A DNA stretch of 64,000 nucleotides from Corythucha ciliata (Eukaryota; Arthropoda; Insecta; Hemiptera; Tingidae): the NCBI GenBank assembly GCA_038030265.1, contig CM075939.1, forward strand, positions 8,103,253-8,167,252, written 5' to 3'. This document shows positions 35,110-45,300 of the stretch, piece by piece (position 1 is the first letter of the stretch; every line of letters begins with the position of its first letter). The translations under genes and the position numbers were made by a program. The notes beneath the pieces are model-generated. The model was not told the origin of the DNA. It did no database searches and was given only the letters and a program-made list of their open reading frames with translations.

Positions 35110-35216
35110 TGTAATAGACAATAAATTGGGCAAGACAAGACTCTTTTTATTATTTTTTAAAATCATTTGTAGAACACATATTATGAGCTTCACTTTTTAG
35201 AATAAGGCTCATTACA
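35110..35216 (-). repeat. short gypsy LTR (5')
   Basis: 107 bp. Its inner neighbour at 35097-35109 is the candidate primer site. Confidence 0.9.
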
Positions 35217-36234
35217 TAAGCGCTTTACCGAATTTATTTCTAAAAGTGGGCTGAAGGCTCTAATGCATGAGCCGTGCATTTTTAAAAACGAGGACTCAAC
35301 GTTATTCCTTGCGATTCACGTCGATGATGGAATTCTGGCCTCCGAAGATGAAAACAACATTTCAAAATTACTCTTTCAGCTCACACAAGAATTTGAAATG
35401 AGTGCTGTTAAAAATCCCAAAACATTTCTCGGGCTAGAAGTCGCTAAAGAAAAAGATGGTGCGTATAGAATACGCAAAACAAGTTTTAAACAAATATGGA
35501 ATGCAAGAATGCAATCCGGCACCTACACCTTTCCTTAATCCTTCGGAGAAAAACGAATCTTTGGTCTCAGGATTTCCTTTCAGAGAAGCCGTCGGCAGCT
35601 TGTTGTACATATCCACAAAAACTCGACCTGATTTGGCTTTCGCTGTTGGAATGAGCAGTCGAAAAGTCGAAAATCCTACCGAAAATGACCTTTTAAACTT
35701 AAAAAGGGCCTTGAAATACCTGAAAGGCACAGTAAATGAAGGTATTCGCTATTCGCGAAATCCGACAGACGAAATCACAGCTTATTGCGACTCAGATTAC
35801 GCCGGGGATCCAGAAACTAGAAAAAGCACTTCGGGTTACATAATCTATTTCGCTTGTGGGCCAATAAGCTGGAGTTCCAAGAAGCAGCCTATCGTTGCAA
35901 CATCAAGCACTGAGAGTGAATATATCGCTGCATCGGAATATGCTCTAAAGAAGTTGTATATTTAAAGAGCCCGTATGAAGAAATGACAAACAAAACTATC
36001 AGAGCCACCATCAAAGTTGATAATCAGAGTGCCGTAAGTCTAATCAAAAAAGGAAATTTCAACAGAAGAAGTAAACACATTGACGTTAGATTTCATTTCA
36101 TAAAAGAACTATCTGACAAGAAGATCATCAATGTTGAATATTGTCCTACGAACCAACAACTTCCTGATTTGCTCACTAAGCCTCTTCATACTACCAAATT
36201 TGCAAACTTCAAAAGTCAGATGGTGACATTTTGA
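35217..36234 (+). pseudogene. copia RT C-terminus and RNase H
   Basis: RT continues with FLAIHVDDGILASEDENN (copia catalytic DD) and TFLGLEVAKEKDG. A frameshift at ~35500 follows, then YAKQVLNKYGMQECNP, RPDLAFAVGMSSR and RNase H with AYCDSDYAGDPETRKSTSGY and SSTESEYIAASE. A second frameshift at ~35965 leads to IKVDNQSAVSLIKKGNFNR, SKHIDVRFHFIKE and the terminal LPDLLTKPL. The last coding bases are 33 bp before the 3' LTR purine tract. Confidence 0.9.
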
Positions 36235-36271
36235 TTTTAAACCCTTTTTAAATACAAAATTAAGGAGGGTG

Positions 36272-36389
36272 TGTTGGACTGGGTAATTTTGTACACAGCC
36301 TCCAACATATGGATCATATTAAAGTTTATTGTTGTCCTAATAAAAAAATAGTGTATCTGTTTCATTCGTTCACGACTCTGCTACCAACA
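36272..36389 (+). repeat. copia 3' LTR
   Basis: 118 bp, TGTTGG...CCAACA, preceded by the purine-rich tract AAGGAGGGTG just before 36272. It contains an internal AATAAAAAAATAG. Confidence 0.9.
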
Positions 36390-38280
36390 GTTTATTCCTT
36401 TTAATTATTAATGACCTTCTCTTCAACCACTTTTATATTCCGAACCTCCTAAGAACATTTATATTCATTTTAAGGCACTTTCCATTCACCTTCGACCCCT
36501 CTATTCACCTTCACCCCGTCCTCTTTTCATAGCTTATTCCCCCCTCCCCCTATAGTGGAATGCCTTTTTGGTGATTCTCAGGTTTCACTCACACCTTAGT
36601 GTCATGCTGAAAAGTGCAAGGGGGGGGGGACAGGTTTTTTTTTTTTTATAAGTAAAAAATTCTTCTCCTGGAGGAATGTTCGAGGGGTGTGGCGAGTAAA
36701 AAAATTGACTGCACTCAAGCCCTTTATAATGCTCTCCGAAGCCTCGCCCCATCAGACGTTGGATGTTTCCCCACAGCCTATATAGGTGTGGGGTAAAGGA
36801 ATGATGGTGAAAAATAGGGGGGGAGGGGGAACTTTGGGCTGACAACTGAAATATTCTCATGATGTCAGAATGCGATTATACTGGGTGGTTTGGGGGGGGG
36901 GGTGAGGGTAAAGCTGATGCCAAGAAGGGTGTATAAAGGGGTGGCATTAGATCACTCCCCTCTCCCCCTTCCACCGCCTGCACATCCGGGATCTCGTTTG
37001 AATTTATGACCCGCAGGGAGTCGGATTTACATATATGGATGGTTGGGAAGGGTGGGGGTGGGGCCCTGATGATGCCTACCAGGCTCCGTGCGTGAGATAT
37101 ATGGCAGTGTCAGTGACGGCTATGACAGCTCAATTATCTTACAATTAAACCATAAGCTCATCAAACAGGTTGTAAGATCATTCAAGGGGGGGGGGGCACC
37201 CTTTTGTGAAGCCCTAAAAGGAGAAATCCTCGGATTTCCTATCTCTCTCTTCCCCGCCATGGAATCTTCAAATTGTATAAAGTAATAAGAAAAATGTAAA
37301 TTGTTTCGACTAATCGAAAATTCAGATGACTGCGCGCAATAGCGACGGTAAAGATGGCCCGTAAAGTTACGTTGGCGATGTTTTCCTCCTTCCTCAAAAC
37401 TTTATAACCCTCGTCCATGAGCCCTTGGAAACATAAAAATGCAAAAAAAAAGTGGAGCTACTTGACTCTCGTGGTAAAAACTAAAAGAGATGCGGTTGTT
37501 GTGGCAGAAAAACCCTCCGTTTTGATGACTTTATTAAGTAAGTCGTGGCGCCAAAAGGTCCGTGTCTGTGAACTTTAGAATATTGATTGAGGGGAATGGT
37601 GTACATTGTGGGAGGAGAGTGGATATCTTTACGACTGATGTTCCGTACAAGAAGAATTTTAGACAGCTGACGAATAATCATCGCTTGTATTATACACTCA
37701 GCTACAATTAACGATTCTCTGCATCCTAGAAACTGAGAGAGCACTGGGTGAGAGAAAGAGATTTTTTTCACGTGGTTTCTCACAAATCGTATATAGTAGC
37801 CCTTGCGACGATCATAATAAGAGAGGGGAAACAAGTGCTCTGCGGCTTTTTGGGTTCAGTCGACCCCCCCTTCTCCCTCTCATTCATCCGAAATAGAGAG
37901 ACAAATGGGTGCAAAACTTTTCGGCCACCACATTCTCACCCCTTCCCCACTTCACGCAATGCTTTTAAAGACCCTCCGTTTCAGCAAAGTACATTGATTG
38001 GGGGGGGGGGATCCTCTTTGTTTTCCACAAATGAAAAAAGAATGAAAGAAAAAAAAAAACATTTATGACTGTAGGGAGTCGCGTGCGATACGAAAAGGCC
38101 CTGAGGGAATTATCCTTTGATTGATCCACGTCTGAAGATCTTTATCTTGTGAATTGTGTGGGGAGGGGGAGGGTAAATGGAGAATTCGCTCATCCTTGGG
38201 ACAAAAAAAACCTTGTGATGATTAATACCGCCTAGTTACCATCATGATCGAAGGAAATCACAAGGGAAGGAAACCTAGTA
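36390..38280. other. no gene recognised
   Basis: Unique sequence with several G-runs (~36620, 36890, 37185, 38000) and many CCCCTCCCC tracts. Open stretches are short and without motifs. Confidence 0.5.
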
Positions 38281-38284
38281 CCAG

Positions 38285-38520
38285 GACCGGCCAACCTTTT
38301 TTTGGTCGTGGGCCATAAACCTGATGGTTGTAAGAACTCAGGCGGGCCACTCATCCTCGCCCCCTCACCCTTATGAGCACAACACTTTGATCTTAGCAAA
38401 AGGCCGAGACGCTCTGAATGAAACGCACTGGGGGGGGGGGCGGTAGCGTGATGAGGTGTGATGAGGGGGCAGACCGCCCCAGGCCCCCTGTCGGGGCCCA
38501 CAAAGAGCTTAAACACGGAA
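38285..38520. repeat. possible hAT-like end (GGCCGGCC...GGGCC)
   Basis: CAGGACCGGCCAACC followed by CGTGGGCC resembles non-autonomous hAT ends; GGCGGGCCA also occurs near 50250. Borders cannot be fixed. 38521-38756 is unique sequence. Confidence 0.3.
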
Positions 38521-38756
38521 AAATGAGGATTTCTAGGTTCTACATATTCAAGGGCGTAGGCAAGTGAAAGGATTTGGGCTTCTTTCTACAAATTTCAGAC
38601 TCTCCTAACGTTGCAACAAGTGACATCAGCAAAGAGTGTGGGCTGAATATTCAATTGAGCTTAAAGCGTTTTGTATAGAAATTAAAGTTATTCCGAACTG
38701 TATTCAAACAACAGTGACATGGTGCTTTATGTGTCGTGTGAAAAAGAAACTGTCAC

Positions 38757-38830
38757 GGAGCGGGAATCGAACCCGGACACCGTAACTCCGGTACGGCTCT
38801 TAGACTGTGAGAGTGAAAGCGCTGATTCGT
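38757..38830 (-). other. B-box-containing tRNA-like stretch
   Basis: On minus, GGGTTCGATTCCCGCTCC is a good Pol III B box, but no matching A box or acceptor stem was found. Possibly a SINE remnant. Confidence 0.3.
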
Positions 38831-38839
38831 AGTCTTACA

Positions 38840-39480
38840 ATCCAACTTCCAGGCCAAAATTGTGAAAAAATCGCAGATTCGCGATTTATGGAGGCCATTC
38901 TACGGCTAAAATGCGGAAACCAATGCTAAAGTGTTTGAGTGATTGAGACAGCACGCTACTAATTCAAGGCGCAAAATCGCGGCGAATATTGACTAAAGCA
39001 ACGCTAATTGGGATTAAAATTAGGCAAAAATGGCAAACTCACAACTGAAATTTGCTTCAAAAATGCGAAATGCGCGCACATATCGCACAATTCGCATATA
39101 AAAAGGAAATAGATGCCAATTCACAGTAAAAGTAGAAGAAAACGCCATTTAACAGCTAAAATTGAGAAAAATAGCTGCAAATACCTAAAACCACTAAAAT
39201 CGGATACACATGAAAAAAAAAACTAAATCACTGCTAAAATTGAGAAAACAAAAATCCGTAGCTTCTAAAAGCTTCAAGGCCCAAACTGAAATACACAGCT
39301 AATCCATGGCAGAAAGTAAAAAAAATTGCTAATGCGGGGCTAAAATATAAAAAACAACGCGGCTAAAAATTGAAAAAATCACTAAGCACTGCGCGGCCAA
39401 AATTAAGAAAAACTCAAATTTTCAGCTCAAATTGAAAACAGTGCTAATTCTCTGCTAAAATATTTGATGCTAAAGTGGAG
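38840..39480 (-). repeat. degenerate ~30-bp array, inverse orientation
   Basis: Units such as CGCGGCTAAAATTGAGAAAA and ATCGCTAATTC are the reverse complement of the array unit at 400-4690. Confidence 0.75.
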
Positions 39481-39689
39481 AAAAACTCAACTTGGGGGCC
39501 TCTAGGACATTTCCGCTCGGGCCCCGATAGGTGTAGGTCAGCCAGTGACTGGGGGGGGGGGGCTGTTAAATAACTTAAAAAACGAAAATTGGTTAACGAC
39601 AATGTACAATAGCGTTTTCCATTTGCAAAAAAATGTGCCTCCTGGTGTAGCTCATTGCAGTGCCGGCCTTAGACATTTGGCGCCCCCTG

Positions 39690-40396
39690 GTGTTTTTTTT
39701 TTTTTCTTGATTTTAGCCGCTAATGAGCAATTTATCCCCAATTTCACCCGTGAATTAGCTCTATTTTCTAATTTTAGCGACGAACTCCAGAAACCGTCTC
39801 TTGCCCTTTTCACTCGATTTGTATCTGTGAATTTACAAATGTTCTCAATTTAACACCATAATTAGCCTTTTATCTTGATTTTAGCCGGGAATTAGCGTTT
39901 TACCTAATTTTAGCCTCCTATAGCGAGCCATGAATGAAAGTTTTTCCCCCAATTTTCACCGCGAATTAGGTAACGCCTTTTCTGAATTTTATCCGCGCAT
40001 TTTCCTCCTTTAGCCGTGGATTAGCAATTTTGTCCTTTTTTTTTTTTTTTTTTTAACCAAAAGCCGACAATTAGCGTTTTCTCCAGTTTATCCGCGTATT
40101 AGCGTTTTTTCCACATTTGAGCTCCTCTTCTCAACTTTAACGGTGAATTAGAGATTTTACTCCATTTTAGCTGGGAATTAGTGATTTTCTCCACTTTAGC
40201 CGTGAATTCGTGATTTTAGCCGCTAAAGGGCTATTTTCCCCGATTTCCATGAATTAGCACTTGCTCTTAAATTTTTCCAGTAGCGATTTTTTCACTATTA
40301 ACTATGAATCAGTACTTTTACTCAGATGGAGCCACGAACTTGCCAACCTGAATAAGCCGAGAATTTATGTTTTTCGTAATTTTAGGCACGTATTAG
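39690..40396 (+). repeat. degenerate ~30-bp array, forward; gypsy target
   Basis: Same family in forward orientation; it continues at 49802 beyond the gypsy insertion. It is bounded on the left by CAGTGCCGGCCTTAGACATT at 39658-39677. Confidence 0.75.
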
Positions 40397-42186
40397 TGTA
40401 ACATGACCAATAGCCCCCCCCCCCATTCAAATATTGTTGTGCCCGTCCAGATTGAATTTGTATACCGTAGAATAAGGTAGTTTAAGGTTCTTTTTTTTTC
40501 TTTCTTTCGTCTTTTATTTTATTGGTAGTCATTTATTCGTATCACTTCGCTCTTCGTGATTTTCTTGTAACTCAATGTAAATAGTTGACGTTAAGTAGAA
40601 AACTCTATGCGCACTCTCTGGGTGGGAACCGGCAAAGAAGATATTTCTCCCGTCGTCCTCTAAAGCGCCACTCCCTAATCCCCTCCTAGTTGCCCTGCTC
40701 ACACTTACCAAAAAAGGTGGGGACGTCCCTATAAAAACGAGGTGCTAGGTCAAAAAAGGAGTCGTCGCGATCACGCTAAACTAGCGAGCAATACGGTTCC
40801 GGTTGTTTGGGTCTGCCACCCCGCAAGTTGGTGTAAAGTGTTTGGGTCTGCCACCCCGCAAGTTGGTGTAAAGTGTTTGGGTCTGCCACCCCGCAAGTTG
40901 GTGTAAAGTGTTTGGGTCTGCCACCCCGCAAGTTGGCGTGAGTGTTGGGTCTGCCACCCCGCAAGTTGGCGCAGTCGCGTTTGTTTACAGTTGTGCCGGT
41001 CCGTTTGCTGCTCGCTAGCGAGAGTGCGTGAGTATACTTTGCGTGTACAAAGTGCGTATACCCCGTCTGTTTTCGTGTTCACCAACGAGTTCGTTTACAC
41101 CCACCTTTTTCTACACCACCGAGTCTTCATCACCGTCTTCGTGTTCACCAACGAGTTCGTTTACACCCACCTTTTTCTACACCACCGAGTCTTCATCACC
41201 GTCTTCGTGTTCACCAAAAATTCGTTTACACCCACCTTTTTCTACACCACCGAGTCTTCATCACCGTCTTCGTGTTCACCAACAATTCGTTTACACCCAC
41301 CTTTTTCTACACCACCGAGTTTTCATCATCGTCTTCGTGTTCACCAACGAGTTCGTTTACACCCACCTTTTTCTACACCACCGAGTTTTCATCATCGTCT
41401 TCGTGTTCACCAACGAGTTCGTTTACACCCACCTTTTTCTACACCACCGAGTCTTCATCATCGTCTTCGTGTTCGCCAACGAGTTCGTTTACACCCACCT
41501 TTTTCTACACCACCGAGTCTTCATCACCGTCTTCGTGTTCACCAACGAGTTCGTTTACACCCACCTTTTTCTACACCACCGAGTCTTCATCACCGTCTTC
41601 GTGTTCACCAGCGAGTTCGTTTACACCCACCTTTTTCTACACCACCGAGTCTTCATCACCGTCTTCGTGTTCACCAACGAGTTCGTTTACACCCACCTTT
41701 TTCTACACCACCGAGTCTTCATCACCGTCTTCGTGTTCACCAACGGGTCATCTACACCCAGCTGTTTCTTCACCACTTCGTCTCCACCACCATCATCCCA
41801 AGCTCCACCGCAGAACTTTCAAAACCCCCAGGTCAGTGTGACAGGGTCATCTAATTTTCCTTTGCATTACCTGAATTTATTCCCCCGTCTTACATCGAAA
41901 CGTCTGAACCTTCCCGTCCCAGAGAGTGCGTAGCGAGAAATATTGCAACAATAACCCGACCCCTGTACATATATATTTATCCCCCGGGAGAAGTTTATTC
42001 CTTACTATTCGATTTACGGAAATATTTTAAGATTGTCCAGTTTTATTTCTTTAGAATATAGTGTTTAAAATAAAATTCTTAAAAACCACGAAACTCTATT
42101 TTCTTGCCTGTCGATATCCCATCCCTTGGACAAAACCCAACAAAAGTAAGTAACGACCCCCGACAACGAAGTAATTTGGGGTCACA
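40397..42186 (+). repeat. gypsy 5' LTR, 1790 bp
   Basis: Holds a TATA-like CTATAAAAACG (~40729-40739), five ~35-bp GGGTCTGCCACCCCGCAAG units (40806-40975), ten ~66-bp TTCGTTTACACCCACC units (41079-41742), and AATAAA at 42069. Confidence 0.95.
40729..40739 (+). promoter_or_regulatory. TATA box in the gypsy 5' LTR
   Basis: CTATAAAAACG lies upstream of both LTR repeat arrays. Transcription would start ~30 bp downstream, placing both arrays in the transcript leader. Confidence 0.55.
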
Positions 42187-42190
42187 ATTT

Positions 42191-42208
42191 TGGTGTCAGA
42201 AGTGGGAT
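42191..42208 (+). other. gypsy primer binding site, tRNA-Leu type
   Basis: TGGTGTCAGAAGTGGGAT starts 5 bp after the LTR. Its complement ends in TCTGACACCA, like the 3' end of insect tRNA-Leu. Confidence 0.8.
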
Positions 42209-42340
42209 GTCCAAGGTGCTCTGTGGTTGTCGACACTCAAGGAAGTCAGAAGTTAGGTCCCCTAGGATTAAGGACGATTAGAAGTAAGAACAATTTTCAG
42301 TTTTAAATTTCGGAATAGACTTAGAATCCGACCTAAAATA

Positions 42341-45300
42341 ATGAGCGACAGGGGAGATAGCCCCGATAGGGGGAATGATGCTTTCGATCGATTGGCTGAT
42401 TTGTTCCGACCAGTCCTGCAGCAGATTGCTGACCAGAACCGCCCACCCCCGGCCCCTCAATTACCACCCTCGTTTCTACTCACCGTCGATGCTTGGGAAC
42501 CGGATCAGGAGGGTGGCATCACGATTAGTCAGTTCTTCTCGTTGTTCGAAAATGTTACTCACGATTTACCTGACCGGCAAAAACTTAACCTACTCCAATC
42601 AAGATTAAAGAAAGGGGCATTGTCATATTACTTGACGCTTACTGGAATTTGGGGGGAAGCGAACGCGTACGAACAAGTTCGCGATGCACTGATAAATAGG
42701 TTTACTAAGAAAACGTCCCCAGAAGAAGCTATTATGCGTTTGATGGCTACAAAGCAACGTGTAGGGGAAACTCCTCAAAAATTCGCCGAGCGAATAACCG
42801 CAGTGGCAGAAGATACCCTAACTCCCTTGGAGGCTCGGCAGCCGTACGCGGTTAGGAAGCAGGCTATACAGAGCCGAGCCCTTTCGGCCTTCATAAATAA
42901 TTGCAACCATGCAGAACTAATGTCCGCCTTCGAACCTAGAGACATGGAAGAGGCCGTCCGCAAAGCTGAAAAGCTTAACGGTCGTACCTACTCAGCGGAC
43001 CCTGACGATGTTCCCCTTTTCAAAGTGCAAGAAGCACCACAAGCCCGAGGAGGAGTCACATGTTATCGATGTCAAGAAATGGGACATATGGCCCGTAACT
43101 GTCCCCAGAATAGTATCCCGAGGGCTACCCTTCCTGTCACTACTGCTCCGACTGATCCGCGCCGATTGGCCCAACCAACTAGGCCCTGTAAATTTTGTCA
43201 ATCAACCGATCACTTCCCAGTCGACTGTACGAATCGTACGACGAATAAAAACACCTCCCCAATCTCTTGCGATTACTGCGGATTTTTGGGTCACGACGAA
43301 AACTCTTGTCGCCGTCAAAAATACGACGGGAGTGTACCCACACAGGCTAAAGTATTACGTTCCCATGATCTCGACAAGGACCCTATATATATTCCACACC
43401 TGAACACTGTAGGAAACGCCTTGTTGATCATTCAGGTAAAACTAGAAAACCAATGGCATCCGATGATTGTGGACACAGGGGCACAAACCTCCATTGTCCC
43501 TTATCCGATTTCGGGGATCCCACTCGAGCCTTGCTGCCAAGTTGCCAGCCTCGCGGATGGTTCACGAGTATCTCTCTTGGGCAAGCAAAAACTACAGGCA
43601 GAAGTGTGTGGTGTAAAGTTATACCACACTTGGGCGGTGTTACCCATGCAAGAGCCCAGCTATGGACTAGTGGGATTAGACCTGTTAAAGAAGTTGCCCA
43701 TCATGATAGATCCCAGTCTAGGGAAGATTGTATTGAAATCTACCGACGGGAAAGATACGGTACCTTGGCTTAGCCCAAGCGAGAGAACCCCTGAAACAAG
43801 AGACGAGAGTCGCTGCATGTATCTGAAGGAAGGGGACCCTCAGGACGATCGCGCTCCGTCGCAGAATAAAAGCCTCGAAAAGTGCAAGCTAAACCCTCAG
43901 CCGTTTCTGTCGAACACCGAAGATCCCGAAGTGCAGAATTTGGCCGGGGTGGATCTCGAACTAGTACCAGAAAATCCACACGACCAAGAAAACCGAATAG
44001 TGATTGATCAGAAATTAGCTCTCGCTGACCCAGAGGTCAAACCCTGGGTAAGGCAAATATATAAGGAATACTCAGAACTCTGGCAACCTATAGACAAAAA
44101 TGGGTGCTCCTTACCAGTCCAACACAAAATCGACATCCTCCCGGATGCCGAACCTATTTCGGCACGACCCTACCAAGTACCATATGCGTTAAGAAACGTA
44201 ATAGACCAGCAGATACAGGAACTCCTAGATAAAGGGATAGTTGAGCCAACTCAAAGTAGTTGGGCAGCTCCCGTGGTGCTAGTACGAAAACGCACCGAGG
44301 AGGGGACCGAGAAATATCGCTTTTGCATAGATTATCGCAGGCTGAACGCCATTACCAAACCCGATGCGTATCCTATGCCGCTTATCCAGGAGACGCTAGA
44401 ACAATTAGGTGGGAATAGTCTGTTCTCCACTATTGACCTTGCGTCGGGGTATCATCAGATCCCGATAGCCCCCGAGGATAGAGACAAAACTGCTTTTAGA
44501 ACCTACAGGCATCATTTAGCCTTCACCAAGATGCCATTCGGCTTGAGGAATGCCCCCGCTACCTTCCAAAGGGCAATGAACTCCCTGCTGGACGGGCTAG
44601 TGGGGAACAGTTGTTTCGTGTACCTGGACGATATAATAGTACACAGTCCGGACAAGGAAACCCACATGCAGGACCTACGTAATGTACTGGACCGCCTAAA
44701 AAATGCCCGCTTGCGACTCAATATAAAGAAATGTCGTTTCTACGAAACCAGCGTTCACTATTTGGGACATATTGTTACCCCCGAGGGAGTCCTACCCGAT
44801 CCCGAAAAAATAGCGGCGGTGATACGTGTTCCCCCTCCCAAGAATGTACGGGATGTGCGATCTTTTCTAGGATTAGCAGGTTTTTATCGCCGCTTTATCC
44901 CCAAATATTCAAGTTTGACCCAGCCACTTACACGACTCACCCGCAAGAACGTGCCATTCACCTGGGATTCGGAACAACACAATGCTTTTGAAGGACTGAA
45001 ACAAGCACTAACGACTCCACCTATCTTGACGTATCCGGACTATTCGCGACCCTTCATCTTATCAACCGATGCGTCTGGCTATGCCCTGGGGGCTGTCTTG
45101 GCTCAGGAGTGGGATGGACAGGAGAAGCCCATTGCATATGCCAGCCGGACCCTAAATCGGGCCGAACAGCACTACTCCGTAACCGAAAAAGAGTTACTGG
45201 CAGTGGTGTGGGCCACCCAGCACTTTCGCTGTTATTTATTGGGAAGGACTTTTCACCTAAGGACGGATCACGCTCCCCTTGTTTGGAGCCTGAACGTTCG

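Larger units (their letters stand above)
26303..35216 (-). mobile_element. Ty3/gypsy element with very short LTRs, split
   Basis: LTRs of 104 bp (26303-26406) and 107 bp (35110-35216) begin TGTAATAG and end CATTACA. TAAG flanks the element on both sides (26299-26302, 35217-35220). It runs on minus, so its 5' LTR is the right one. Next to that LTR the minus strand reads TGGCGCGGTCGGTA, a possible primer site. Internal order on minus: gag, protease, RT, RNase H, integrase. A MULE and a MITE interrupt gag. Confidence 0.9.
14010..36389 (+). mobile_element. Ty1/copia provirus, old, split by nested insertions
   Basis: The LTRs begin TGTTGG and end CCAACA (5' LTR in two pieces, 3' LTR 36272-36389). 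Internal parts lie in copia order: gag, CCHC-type knuckle, protease, integrase, reverse transcriptase, RNase H. Flanks are ATTTA on the left and GTTTA on the right, a near 5-bp target duplication. With inserts removed the element would be about 3.3 kb, short because protease-integrase and integrase-RT segments are deleted. Confidence 0.9.

Noticed and set aside
37481..37834. 117-aa minus-strand frame without recognisable motif
   Set aside because: No domain, no splice partners that keep frame, and both strands are equally open here.
38757..38830. tRNA gene
   Set aside because: A B box is present but no A box, acceptor or anticodon stem; kept only as a tRNA-like stretch.
40771..41085. Frames with LRGGRPKHFTPTCG-type repeats
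   Set aside because: Translation of the five ~35-bp LTR units; the frame differs between units.
41028..41933. Long open frames with SSFTPTFFYTTE-type repeats in the gypsy LTRs
   Set aside because: They exist because the array unit is ~66 bp (22 codons) in a non-coding LTR; all three frames are open and the frame shifts between 65- and 66-bp units.
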